A stretch of 53,740 nt of DNA from NCBI RefSeq assembly GCF_000344685.1, contig NW_006920422.1, forward strand, positions 1,052,325 to 1,106,064. The letters are read 5' to 3'. A program made the translations under genes and the position numbers. Under the pieces are notes generated by a model that was given only the letters and a program-made list of their open reading frames with translations, made no database searches and was not told where the DNA came from. Shown here in pieces: positions 34,624 to 46,047 of the stretch. Within the stretch, counting starts at the first letter, position 1. Each line of letters opens with the position of its first letter. Source of the stretch: Gloeophyllum trabeum ATCC 11539. Lineage: Eukaryota; Basidiomycota; Agaricomycetes; Gloeophyllales; Gloeophyllaceae.

Positions 34624-34833
34624 GGGTACGTATGGGAGAAAAGGAGGAAAGAAGGTATTAATGTGTGTAGGAATATACGGCCGCAGAAATACTGTAACAG
34701 CGATGTGCTTTTTCGTCGCTACGGTCTTAAGTCGCGTCAACTTTCACGATGAATTGCAACAAAGATATATGATAAGAGATACAAATACATGCTGCCTTAA
34801 GACTGCCTTTCAAGATTCCGCCGCCTACACAAC

Positions 34834-36275
34834 TCAAGATGTCTGCCCAGCCAACGCTTCCCTGATCCGATACTCCCAGTACCTACGCGATCCGAAAGCG
34901 TCAATGAGGGTCTAGAAAGTCTGAATGTTGGGATGAAAACGCACTTTTTCCGGATCGTATCGTACTCGTTCGCCAGGCTCTTCCATAGCTACGAGCGCCA
35001 TCAGCAAACGCAAACGCATACTCATGACCGGTGTCAAGGACTCACCTCCGTAGCCTTCCGCACGCCCTCCCCACTCCCTTCCTGCTCGTACACATCCGCG
35101 AGGAACTCGATCGCGCCCACGCACGGCAGCTCCGCGCCCTTGCTCGGCAGCGGGTCCTCGAGGTCCAGGACGTCCTCCGCCTCTGCGTCCTCGGCGCGGG
35201 GGACGGTGTACGGCTGGACGAAGGAGGTGAGGGAGGAGTACGGGACGCGGTTGTGGTCTAGCACGCCGCGGAGGTAGTTCCACGCGGAGGCGTTGTTCGG
35301 CGCGAGGGAGAGCTTCTGTTTCGTGTACCTGCACACGCTCGTCAGATCCAGAAAAGCCCCTGAGAGGACGGGCGGAAATCAGCACACAGCACTCACGCGA
35401 CCTCGCGCCGCACGACGCCCTCCCTATCCTCCTCGTCCGCGCGCACGCCCGAGCCGAACACGACGAAGAACCGATGATGCCACGCCGAGTTGTTCCGCAC
35501 GTCCTCCGCGAGCATCCGCTCCACCCACTTCGTCTCCCCGCGCCAGAGCGCGTCCGCGTTGAAGTACGCGAGCAGCCACTGGCGGTAGCTCCACGTGTGG
35601 TAGTTCTTCGTGTCGACGTTCAGGCAGCGCGCGATGAAGTCGAGCTCCTCCTGGAGCTGCACGAGGTGGAGCGGGGAGGAGGGCGGCGCGGGGACGAGGT
35701 GCGTGACCAGCAGGCGGCGGTGGTGCCAGACTTGGTACGTCTTGAGGAACTTGATGCAGAAGACGTCCATGAGGCGCAGCTCGTCCTCGAAGCTCGCGCC
35801 CGTGGCGAGGAGGGTCTTGTAGCGGTACTGCCTGGGGGGACCATTAGTTTAGATGGGGCAGGAGGGGGGGGGGAAGTACCATGCGGTGTAGTGCGCGGGG
35901 TTCATCTTGATTATCTTCTCGGTCAGCGCGAGCACGCGTGGGCTCATCTCGCCAGCCTTGACGACCGCGCGGAAGTAGTCCGTCGCATCCTTGTCTAGGG
36001 TAGAGCGAGTTCAGGTTAGCGTTGGCGTAAAACAGCGTCAGGTAGCTGGGGATCATGGTCGGCTGTTGCAGCACAATGCCAGCTTAGATCGCAAGCTCGC
36101 CTCGCAGTTCCAAACATACTAGAGTTCCGGATTGAAGGCGAAACTACTCACATTCAGCAGTATAAAATATCGGCGCCAGAGGGTTCACGTTCTCATACTG
36201 CGGAACGGGGACGACATCCGCCCACTCTGGATCTTCAGCATACAACAGCGGCGGCGTGTCCGTCTGCAGGGCCAT
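34834..36275 (-). CDS. RAM2: Farnesyl/geranylgeranyl transferase type I alpha subunit
   Basis: Common alpha subunit of CaaX prenyltransferases, which attach lipid to Ras/Rho-type proteins; it pairs with the FTase or GGTase-I beta subunit in the cytosol. Six exons (36275-36152, 35994-35880, 35831-35397, 35328-35046, 34988-34945, 34882-34834) join in phase to 349 aa. The prenyltransferase alpha repeats are visible: NPAHYTAWQYRYKTL, KTYQVWHHRRLLV, NYHTWSYRQWLL, NNSAWHHRFFVV and NNASAWNYLRGVL, each with the W-x-x-R type core. The C-terminus ANEYDTIRKKYWEYR is characteristic. The first intron is 157 bp, longer than its neighbours. GC content is high in exons 3-4. Confidence 0.95.
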
Positions 36276-36617
36276 ACTATAGCTCGCAGTTAGGCAGGAG
36301 ACGGTGTGTGTTCACGTTGCAAAGTAGAGGAAAGCAGACAAGGCACTATGAAACAATAGAAGAGTCGCGGGCATGGCAGTTTGCATTCAAGCTCGAGACG
36401 CGCTGTGGCTATGACGGACACTGTCAATAATTAGGGCGAGCACTCGGGCTTGCATCGTAGGACATATATGCAACTCAATGAGACCCGGAGACGGGATAAA
36501 TGTGCTTTACACATTCACAGACTGGAACTGAAACAAAGCACGGATCAAAAAAGGCAGAAGGGCATATTGTCCGCAGGTAAAGGGTAATGTACAACAGCAG
36601 ACGGCAGGACTAGAGAA
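36276..36617. other. Short intergenic region
   Basis: 342 bp between two minus-strand genes, containing the prenyltransferase promoter and the Yra1 3' UTR. No clear TATA box. Confidence 0.4.
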
Positions 36618-38034
36618 TTAAGAAGCAGCCGGTGCAGCAGCAGCGGTTTCGGCAGCGGCGGTCGATGTATAGTCCTGTTACAAAAATGAGTTCCCGGTTC
36701 CATCGAGGCGGAAGAGCATAGAGACGTACCTCCATCTCCGCGTCCAGATCCGCCGCACTTTTCACCGGCCTCTCGTTCCTGCGTCCACCTCTCCCCCTTC
36801 CTCGTCCTCGTCCTCGGCCGCCGCCACTACGTGTTCCATTACTGTTAAGAATGGAACCAATGGACAGTGTGCATGATGACGCACCGAGGGACGCTATCAA
36901 CTACACCTGCGGGTGCAACCCGCGATGCAAGGGTAGCAGGGACCGGCTTGGCCGGGTCCACGACAATTTCAATGCGCATGGGACGTTCTATCCATGTTTG
37001 TAGTTATTCGGGTTCGAGGTCGGATCGGGCGAGCAAAGAGGGTAAGGTGGTGTGGCGAGATATGATGTAGTATCGGAGTGTCGTCAGGAGTGCGGTAGGA
37101 AGTGCGTGGAGACCCAAGAGAAGAGAGAGAGCAGAAGCATCAGTCGCATGTTCGAGGGTAGGGCAGCGGAGAGGAAGGGGAACAGAATAAGCGCGCGCCG
37201 CAACGAATCCGAATCGTTACCAAGTCCATACTTGCTGCGTCTTTCTTGCCCGCACAGGATGGCCATATGACGCTTTTCGTGAGAGGCTAAAAGGAGTTAG
37301 GGTCGCCGTCTCCGGCCCTTTATACAACCTTCATCCATAGCCGCTCCCTCTTCCTGAAACTCCTGCCCCCTAATTATCCTCTGCTTTCTTCGAGCGTTCA
37401 CCGACGGCCATATCGACCGCGGCAAAGAGCGAGCAGAAGCAGCAACAAGGTGCCGTTGGATGTTCGTCACGGCGAGCAAGATGCGCAAGGCGAAGAACGA
37501 GTCACGAATAGAAGTAGAAAGCAGCCGATACTAACTTCCGTCGATAAGCCGGTTATTGTACTGTTGGTACGCCTTGGTCGCGTCTCCCTTTCTCGTGAAG
37601 TGCACAGCGGCGACGCCTTTCGAGCGCCCCGCCGCGTCGTAGTGCAGCGTCACCTCGCGGCACGGGCCGACAGTTTGGTGGAACAGTTCCTGCGGCGCAT
37701 TGCTCGAGATAAGGAATTGGTATGAGGAGAATGAGAGGCAATGCCAACCTTGATTTGCGCCTCGTTGACGTCCAGCGGCAAGTTCGACACGATAATCTTG
37801 TCCGCGGGAGGGGCACCTGCTACGGGTACAGCACCGGCGTAGCGGGCACGAGCGCTAGGGCTGACGGGTCCATTGCCTAGGATTTGAGCGCGCCCGCCAG
37901 GACCTCCACGGCGAGACGAACCGCGACGGATTCCGCGCGGTCTTGAGGCGATGATCTGGAGGAAAACCGACAATGAGCACCTGACTGTCCTGGTAGTAGA
38001 ATACGCCGCTTACGTCGTCGAGTGATTTGTCCAT
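36618..38034 (-). CDS. YRA1: Yra1/ALY-REF mRNA export adaptor (THO complex subunit 4)
   Basis: Nuclear RNA-binding adaptor that couples transcription and splicing to mRNA export as part of TREX. Six exons (38034-38014, 37955-37749, 37689-37536, 36987-36885, 36841-36730, 36674-36618) join in phase to 217 aa. MDKSLDDII at the start is the conserved N-terminal box. An Arg/Gly-rich segment follows, then an RRM: KIIVSNLPLDVNEAQIKELF (RNP2), RSKGVAAVHF (RNP1), RLIDGKRPMRIEIV. The C-terminus has an RGRGRGRG tract and an acidic/Ala-rich end. Intron 3, at 548 bp, is about ten times longer than the others and interrupts the RRM. The start lies 198 bp from the divergent RPC31 start. Confidence 0.93.
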
Positions 38035-38232
38035 GGCAGGCGAGCGTGTTGCAGTTTCAAAGTCGACGGCGGCGGTGGCACTGGCAGTTGCAGGGGACGT
38101 CGGCCAGGCGAGCGCGACGTTGGGGCGGAGCTGCAATTTCGTGCGCGCTTTCTCCCGTAGCCATATGCGGAAACCCCCTATAAGCGTGTTCTGCCCGCTG
38201 CTCTCAAGAGTCAAGTCGATCTTGCATCTGTA
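38035..38232. promoter_or_regulatory. Shared divergent promoter of YRA1 and RPC31
   Basis: Only 198 bp separate the two start codons, so both core promoters must lie here. Moderately GC-rich; no clear TATA motif. Confidence 0.6.
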
Positions 38233-39211
38233 ATGTCTCGAGGAGGACGCGGCGGAGGGCGAGGGGGACGTGGTGGGGGACGAGGAGGGAAGAACATGTT
38301 TGGTCCTGGTAATGCACCGCCCATGGGCCTCACATTTGCGGATATCCAGTCCCTCTCGAGGGAGGCTACTGGCTTGTACCCTGTATGTCTCCCTGATACA
38401 TAACAGCAATCAAATAGAAACTGATTAAGATTATACCTGGAACAGCCCATGGATCCTATGCCCGTGCTCTCAGACTTTACGGAGGAGGAGATACAGATCT
38501 GTAAACTCCAGACTGGTTTCGCAGAGCGTCTCCGGAAGTCAGCATATTGTATCGTCGAGCCGACCAAGTCTACAGGTACGTCCAGCCACTAATCACCCTT
38601 CATATTGTCTTCAACGGACTCACTGTTACACCTCCATAACTAGAGCTCCCCCGGTACTCAGACAAGTATCGTCCCTCTCCCGCCTCACAGCCGACACTGA
38701 AGCGTAAAGACCTGCACCAGCCGTTCTTCCCACAGGAGATATTCGACGACTACTTCAACCCCAAACGCAAGAAGAAAAGTAAGCATCATCTGCACGCCTC
38801 TCTCTCTCTCTCTCTCTCTCTCACCTGACGTTCCTTGGAAAGTGACCAAGAAGACATCCGCTAAAAAGCTTAATCTGGACGAGATGGCAGATGAAGACGG
38901 CGACGAGGTGCGCTGGCTGTCTTACTCCCTCTTTCTCTTTCTCCTACTGTTCCGATGGAGAAGCTCAACTCTTCATCAGGACAAGACTGACGAGGACCGG
39001 TCGGACGCCGGCTCAGCCGCCCCAGACGAGGACTACGACGTCGATGAGGAGTACGACAACGATTACGCCGAGAACTACTTCGATAATGGTGAAGGCGATG
39101 ATATGGACGACCTCGGCGGTGGGGGAGGCGATGAGGGCGGAGGAGGTAAATCTTTATCCTTCGTACTTGGACAGTCTAACTGATTTCGGTCTTCTAGCTG
39201 ATTATGATTAG
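38233..39211 (+). CDS. RPC31: RNA polymerase III subunit Rpc31 (RPC7)
   Basis: Pol III-specific subunit needed for initiation on tRNA and 5S genes. Six exons (38233-38382, 38446-38575, 38644-38778, 38843-38907, 38980-39145, 39198-39211) join in phase to 219 aa. The N-terminus is an RGG box (SRGGRGGGRGG) followed by PPMGLTFADIQSLSREA, the family signature. LQTGFAERLRKSAYCIVE and ELPRYSDKY follow, then DLHQPFFPQEIFDDYFNPK. The C-terminus is strongly acidic (DEDYDVDEEYDNDYAE), ending DYD in a 14-bp last exon. Intron 3 contains a CT microsatellite. The length and the acidic tail match the family. Confidence 0.93.
38798..38822 (+). repeat. CT dinucleotide microsatellite in RPC31 intron 3
   Basis: About twelve CT units just upstream of the intron's acceptor, where they also act as pyrimidine tract. 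Confidence 0.85.
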
Positions 39212-42200
39212 TCCTCGTGGGCTTCTCTTTTTGCACGCTAGCTCTGGCAAAGGTCATGGAATGCTTCATGGCGCCGCCCGCCCTCGTGGCGCTGCTTTCG
39301 TGGTTCTCCCTCCTGACAGGCTCACGAACGTCTATTGGCAAGAAGGTCTGCAGACCGTCTCCGTGCGAGAGACCCTACAGCAGGATGAGGCTCCTTCCTC
39401 CTGCACCCTCCTCCTAATATTGCTGGTCAGTGCTTATTCAGGGAGTCCCTGCCGACAAACATGTAGCGATTATTAGTTTCATCTCTTCTATACCCTCGAA
39501 TTACTGAAGTATTTGATGTGTAGCATTATTCTTCGCAGTCATACACAAGCTTCTGATACAACAGGTATTACAATGCGTCCATTGACAGCCTCTTATTCAG
39601 AACCAATGTCACTTCCGTACGGCCATCGTTCCAACGCGCTCACTTGGAGTCGCCCTTCCAGGGATTCACCCAAATGATCTCATGGTGTCGGCTCCACTCC
39701 AAGAGATAACGTTTGACTGCCACCGAGCGCTCTCATCTACGATGATGAGGCTTGGGTTTCAGTCCATCATAGATCGGCTTCCTGACGGGAGCCAGAGAAA
39801 TTCCAGTGCCTGACTCGAGGCTGACAAGGATGAGTGGCCCCTGCGAGGCAGTATCAGGTGCGAAGAGATTGCTTACCGTTCACCCCGGCGTGCGCTGCCC
39901 ATCAGTCCACCGTTAACGTCTGACGGGTATGCCAGCTCTATGCTCGCTGGGCAAAGACTGAGAGCTGTCATATCGAGGGCAGGTATCGGTAAGTAGCAGG
40001 GATCGGTAAGTAGATTAGACGCAACGGGAGGATGTAGGCGTACCGTCTGTTAGACGACTGCATAGCGTGTTTGATGGGCCAAACTCGCTGAAGCGAGCGA
40101 TGTCCATACTAGAGGCAGGGCAGGCCACTTGAGGAATTCTATCTCATGCAGGACTCTCACTATATATCTCCGAAGCCTTCAGGAAGCATAGCCTCGATGA
40201 CTTGCTTGCACGCCTGCACTCTTTGCGAAGGGAGCAGATTGTCCGAGATGTCCGAGTCACCGCTGGCTGATCGCAGATTAGCCCGGGTGCACTTCCATCC
40301 GGATGCAACGCGGCCTGGGTTAAGGTGAATGGTGTGCTTCAGAAAGGAGTGTGTTAACCTCGGTTCTGTCTGGTGATTGGTCTCTGTAAGACATGGATTT
40401 GTGGCGCTTATCTCTCCTCTAGGTGCCCATTCCGTGGAGATGACAGTCGGATCTAGGGCAGCTGCTTATGGGAGGATATACACCCAACGATTTGCTTCTC
40501 AATCGATACGGTTGTAAATACTCAAGGTGAAACATTGACATGCGACTTATAACGGGTAGAGCGGCGGTGCCAACGATGCGACTCGTTCATCTATACTTGT
40601 CATCTCGGTCGCGAACGCCAGTCTCGGGTGATTCCTTGCACTGCTTGATTCTATTCTGAGTTCTTGGGACTGTTCAACCAGCCGATCCTCCTGACAGGAA
40701 GTTCACGACGTTGGAGAACGGCGTTCGCTCTTGGGCAACTAGCGTCCACGAGGCAACGGACAACCTCATTTCGGACGAGGTTTGTGTCCGCTGGGTACTG
40801 GCTTCCTAACGGGAGCCAAGCTGATACCTGTGCCACTGCGAGGGAATGAGACCGTCAGCTTTATGTCAAGGAAGTATCATATATCATAAGGAGGCTCACC
40901 TTTCACACCTGCCTGGCCCGAGGTTGGTTAACAGCTTGTCGTCTGTGTATTTTAACACTAGATTCACAGGCACTGGACTGAGGACTACGGTAGATCCAGA
41001 ATGATCAGCACAGAAAGTGAGTGAGACGATTGCAGACATACTGTCTGATAGATTGGTCCATAGGGTGCCTAGCACCGACTGCGAGATTCCGCTGACGCTG
41101 ACGCTCATTGTAGCGAAGGGGATGTGCGAGAATAGCTCAATTTCATCCAATGTGTCACAGTAAAGACCTTTCATTCGAGGGAATGCATGGCTGTTCAACC
41201 TATTCCCTCGCTGGATTTCTGACATTCCGAGGGTGCAGACGAAGGTGCGAGAACAGCCTTCATCTGAGGCTGTGTGTCTTACGGCCCTATGTTACCCACG
41301 TTTAAGTACAGCCATACCATTCAGACGACCCATCGCGTTGAGTAGTTGGCCATCGAGCGATGATCATCTGTCGAGGGCTGTGTCAGTTATTACCGGATTC
41401 TGATGGGACGGCACTCGAAGCACCTTAGGCAGGAGCGATTTGATGACATAATAACTTAGATAGCCCATTAATGTGAAGGACTTAAAGGACTAGGTAGGCT
41501 TCATCTGCCCGATGCTTCTCCCTTTAATCCAAATTTAGATGTATTCAAATGCGTGAGAATTCAATAACCTCTGCAGTTCATCGCCAGAGGCTCTTGCAGA
41601 CCATCTCGAGATGGCTTGGAGACGTATCAGAAGAGGCAATTCTCCCTGCAACAATTCTGCATGAATGACTACCATGTTTTACCCACCACAGCTCAGGGTA
41701 TGTGATCATTTACAGGGTGGGGATAGCTGTTATTCCGTCATAATATGATAAATATCAATTAGCTGGGTATCACACATCATTACACGGATGGGCATATCAC
41801 GGGCAAATGCATGTATCCCCCAGTTTTTGCCCTAGTGTAGAGGAAACAAGTGATAGTACTGGAGACGGTTTGATCTCCAGCGTCGCAATTAATGTGGCGG
41901 TATACATATACGCAGCAGATGCATCACACCCATCTTCGGAGACAGCCGAGAGGGGCTCTCTGGCCAATCAGAGAACGAATAGCAATAAGCACCAATTCAT
42001 TGATGTTATAGAGCCGCGGTTCGGTCTCAGAGGACATCTGTGGCAAGGGGGAAATCTATTTAAAAGACCCCCCAATACTCCCAAGCCGCGCCGATGCTCA
42101 TTTCCCGCGGCGATGAAGTGCCGCAACCGGTGGGCGTGATTGTACACTCACTATGCACAAGACTCGTAGCTGCATACTGTACATTACATAGTATATCGTA

Positions 42201-42846
42201 GCGGCGCAAGCGCCAATCCCCGACTCCAGTCAGAAACCATCAAGTATTCCAGTACTAGTGTCTGGTCAAGTTGCGGAATGCCAGTCTTGACGCGTACGGA
42301 CACATACACACTGGCAGTATCGATAAAGTCCTGTCTTATATCTACATCAGTACTTAAAGGGGCTTCCTCCCAGTTCCCGCTCAGAGATACTAGTCACATT
42401 TGTCAGCCTCACTTGTATCAATGCATCCTTTTATCGAATGCACTGCATCACTTTGACCTTTCACGTCAGGTGTGTGTGGGCAGTTGTCTTCAAGTCGAAA
42501 CGAAAGTGGCGTCGGTCCGGTCGGGACGTTGCTTACATGAGGTTCTCACGGCGAGAGCGAGTTGTATGGTGGAGCGACCATTTCTTCCCGACAGAACCCT
42601 CCTCCCAACTACCGTGGGAGTCGGGGATCGAGTGTGTCCTGGCGCGGTTTCACAGGAAGAACTGGTCGCTTCTGTGTAGCTGGGTTTAATACTTATGAAG
42701 TGGTCTTATACAGCCTTTTTGACAGCAATTCGTGACCTATTGCATTCTAAATGTGTGAAGTGACCATCAATACTGGTTCAGCCACCGTATGAAATCCAGC
42801 ATTTTTGGACAGACGGATGTTGAATCGCGCTAGCGGATGCCTCAGG
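39212..42846. other. Gene-poor interval with decayed coding remnants
   Basis: 3.6 kb with no intact gene. The left part shares short words at two places (GGCTTCCTGACGGGAGCCA near 39778 and GGCTTCCTAACGGGAGCCA near 40800), suggesting an old local duplication. The only protein-like frame is at 40896-41225 (minus), listed separately. 41230-42846 shows nothing recognisable. Confidence 0.4.
40896..41225 (-). pseudogene. Protein-coding remnant, possibly from an F-box/LRR-type gene
   Basis: A 109-aa frame with alternating hydrophobic segments (IELFSHIPFATMSVSVSG, then LGTLWTNLSDSM) resembling the C-terminal leucine-rich part of basidiomycete F-box-like proteins. The frame is closed on both sides and I could not find an F-box or a full exon chain. 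The resemblance is from pattern memory only. Confidence 0.3.
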
Positions 42847-42890
42847 CCATCCCCGGTTCTGCGATGTTAAGCAGACACATGGCAGGGGGT
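42847..42890 (+). pseudogene. 5S rRNA-like fragment
   Basis: CATCCCCGGTTCTGCGATG followed by TTAAGCAGA resembles the middle of basidiomycete 5S rRNA (as I recall it, CATCCCGTCCGATCTGCGAA then GTTAAGCAGA), including the box A region. A GGCAGGGGGTTCC that resembles the later GGTGGGGGACC follows about 14 bp too early. The 5' and 3' stem halves are not recognisable. It looks like an internally deleted relic, not a working gene. Confidence 0.35.
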
Positions 42891-43585
42891 TCCTTGCAGG
42901 CGGGTAGCCTTTACTACTCACCAGCTTTGTCCTGATGCACCTATATTCTCCTCTAGCACAATTAATTACCGGTCAAACAGCTTTGGGGGAGTAGTGATAC
43001 ATAGATGAGTATAAGTAGTACATATATACAATATACAGGGCAGAGCAGGCGCAATGCAGACGATGGCTTCGTGCAGCCATCAGGATTGGCATCCACAATG
43101 GGATGCCTACCAAAAGAGGCAGGCGTGGGACCGCCATCAAGTGCATCAAGATCACGCTGTCCGTCCGACTCGGATGGGCGCCCGGCGGCGGCATCGGCGA
43201 GACATCAGCACGAAATCTGTTTGACATCCCCAACTTAGGCTGATGTTGAGACATCCCTACGGCCGGAAATCCATGTAAATGTGTATATAAATATATATAT
43301 CAGCATCTATTAGCAGCCCCGTGCCAGCGTTCCAGCGCCATCGCCGGAGCCTCTCCATATAGTGCAGATACCACGCAATTCGGGCAGCCAGCTATTTAGG
43401 GACTGTATAGGGATACATCGGCCAGATGTGGTCTATCTAGTCCTTTAAGTCCCTCACATTTATGGGCTATACAAGTTATGATGTCATCAAATCGGCCCTG
43501 CCTAAGGTGACTCGAAGCCACAATACTGCCCTTGACGCCAGCCGTGGGAGAGTATCTTCGACAGATTACTAGACCATTGACGATA

Positions 43586-43788
43586 CAGCCGTTTGCAGTT
43601 TGATGGGTCCATTTCTTGAAAATCATTTACAGTCGGACCATGTCGGAGAGGGGAATTCAAGTCCCCGAGGCCCCAATATCAGACCATGGACTTCTTTTAA
43701 TTCCTGGGACGTCCCTGGCACCATGTCCGATACACTCCGACTATATGTGACTTTCTGAAGTGATGGCCTAACGATCTGCAAACGGCTG
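43586..43788 (+). mobile_element. MITE 1 with TA target duplication
   Basis: Starts CAGCCGTTTGCAG and ends CTGCAAACGGCTG, with TA on both sides (43584-43585 and 43789-43790). The inverted termini remain similar for about 68 bp (both continue to a CGGA block). Non-coding, 203 bp. A TA duplication suggests mobilisation by a Tc1/mariner-type transposase. Confidence 0.75.
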
Positions 43789-43845
43789 TAAGACAACTTC
43801 ATGTGCCAGAGAGAGCGGTAGTACGCGTATCGACGCGATTAATTA

Positions 43846-44021
43846 CAGCCGTTTGCAGATCGATAGACCATCAATTCAGAAAACCACGTATAGTCGGAGT
43901 GGGTACCAGGGACGTCGGAAGAAGGTAGAGAAGTCCAGATGGTCTGATCTCTGTCTCTCGGGGACTTGAAATTACTTCTCCGACGTGGTCCGACTGTAAA
44001 TGATTTTCGAAAAGTGGGCTG
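43846..44021 (-). mobile_element. MITE 2, same family, inverted relative to MITE 1
   Basis: Starts CAGCCGTTTGCAGATCG at 43846 and ends in GGGCTG at 44021, again between TA and TA. Its far end lacks about 18 bp present in MITE 1. As a whole it matches MITE 1 in inverted orientation, so the pair can fold into a hairpin with a 57-bp loop. It ends 115 bp before the BTB gene start. Confidence 0.72.
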
Positions 44022-44135
44022 TAATGAAGCGTGACAAGCGACGTGACTAGACGCGATTTTGGCTCGCCGCCGCAGCCCACGACAAAATCGACCGCATCAT
44101 TATCGACAAGGATACCCTTCCTTCATACGTCGATC

Positions 44136-45338
44136 ATGTCTGGCAACAATCCTTTTGATGTTGGTACTCAACTGTATTACGAAGATGGAAACATTGTCCT
44201 TCGCGCACAGTTCAGCGAGACCGGGCAAATGGCGCACTTCAAAGTGCATAAAAGCATACTGTGCATGTACTCGGATATTTTCCGCGACATGTTTGGGGTG
44301 CCAACGCCGGCAGACATGGATATGCATGACGGTGTACCAATGGTCACTCTCCCTGACGACGCACGAGACGTGAAGTCTTTCCTAACCTGCCTATATACTC
44401 CTACGTAAGTGCGCGGCTCTCAGAATCATCATGATGTTACCCGGTCTCATTTAATGTTGCGCTTCAGGCTAGACAGGAAGATATCGGCTGAGGGTGTTGA
44501 CGTATTGTCCCCATATTGGAGAGGACTCTTGGACATGGCCACGAAGTACTTCGTTGAGCCCATCCGGGAATTTATCATCCGTGGGCTCGAGCATCAATAT
44601 CCGACGAACTTGGAAGCTTGGTGCAAGCTGGACGAGAAGAGACAAGCGTTGTGCACTCTCTGGGCTAACCACTGCTCTCTCGACCTAGACGAATGCTACG
44701 ATAGCATGGTCCCGGACCCAGCCACTGCCATACGTTTCGCAAAAGAGTTCAATATCCCGTCCATTCTCCCGGCTGCATTCTACGACTTGTCGACGATCGA
44801 CCCTGAACTCGATTGGACGACCGTTCGGGCTGAAACTATCCTGAAACCCGGGCACACTGGTGGGCATCCTTACTCTGACGAGACGCTCGACGAGGATCCT
44901 CTCTTTAGGGGAGAACGCACCGCAAGATGGGATACACTGGACCAGGCAGACTTCAGGCGTCTCATGTCTGGTTGTGAGAAGCTGGGCTTTCTCGACATAC
45001 AGAACATGATTGTGGACGCGGCTCCACGGGGCTCCTGTCACAACTTCCGCAATCCCGAGCAGTGTCAAGCCGCTAGGGTTGCCGGGGCGCGGGCGTGTCA
45101 GGCGTACCAACTAGACGGGACACTCCGATTCCTTCGTATGCTGGAGCGCTACGACCCCGAGGTAAAGGCCGAGTTGTTCCCGAATCTCTGCGACTTCTGT
45201 ATGGGGAACATCCGGCTCGCTGCCTCTCGGAAAATCAAAGAGGTTTGGGTGGAACTACCTTCTGTCTTTCGGTTAGGTGATGAGCTCTCGGAGTGGGGTT
45301 CTGTCGAGAGGAAGGTCCTTGTGGATCTTGTTTATTAG
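44136..45338 (+). CDS. BTB/POZ domain protein
   Basis: Two exons (44136-44404, 44468-45338) join in phase to 379 aa. The N-terminal 90 residues form a BTB/POZ domain: GNIVLRAQFSETGQMAHF, then KVHKSILCMYSDIFRDMFG and VTLPDDARDVKSFLTCLY. The rest (LLDMATKYFVEPIREFIIRG, then repeated helical segments) is the usual C-terminal part of the large basidiomycete BTB family. BTB domains mediate dimerisation and often Cullin-3 binding; the partner here is unknown. Two MITEs lie directly upstream and may form part of its promoter. Confidence 0.88.
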
Positions 45339-46047
45339 GTGTTACCGCATGCTGTGCGGATCAGGCATCCCTTACATCCAAAACTCATGCACGGAATTGC
45401 CAAGGTCTGCATGCATCATCGATATATTCTGCGTCATTCAATCCTGCGCAGGTTCACCGACCCTTCTCGAAACCCGTGGTCTATGCGCACGCGCGTTCAC
45501 CGACGCGTCTGACCTATACCTCTACTACTTTTAGTCTTCTCCATAATTCGAAACTTAAACCTCCTAGGCCTGTTAGGACATACTATGACTGTTGTCTACT
45601 ATGAGCTACTCGTGGCTCTCCAGGATGATGCCACACAGTTTTTCCCGGGCCTCTGCGAAATATCCAGGCGTGATATCCAGGCAATCTCCCGCAGAAGTGC
45701 AGAAGTGCTGTGCATTCACATGCAGCAGCCCCCCACCCCAATATTCCGCCTTTCATGAGGAGGCATTGCCTTCTGAGTATACATACGGTGCGTATGCGTA
45801 CCTGAGGTTGAGCCCGTCCGCGCGAGAGGGAACTACGCTAGTGAGCGATCCTGCTATGTACATAGCTAATGTCACGTATTATTGACCGTTTTACGCCTGA
45901 TAGGATTAGCTGTCGCTTTGGTGCTCAAGGCTGGCTTGGGTCCGAAGAGCGGATTCAAAAATCAATACCTTCTCAACGATAGTAACCCCGTGTACAGCTC
46001 CAGAAGGCATAAAATAACATTACGGTATATCGTAGTCACAGCTACTT
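45339..46047. other. Intergenic region between BTB gene and ERG2
   Basis: 709 bp between converging 3' ends. Short frames on both strands (about 45592-45885) have no recognisable domain. Confidence 0.4.

Noticed and set aside
33979..34740. 253-codon antisense frame over the PCMT gene
   Set aside because: GC-rich shadow; the sense strand holds a complete, phase-consistent methyltransferase.
35474..35998. Plus-strand frame over the prenyltransferase alpha gene
   Set aside because: Shadow of exons 2-3, with no start context or domain.
45592..45885. 97-codon plus-strand frame between BTB and ERG2, and its antisense reading
   Set aside because: Neither strand gives a recognisable domain or a start/stop that fits splicing.
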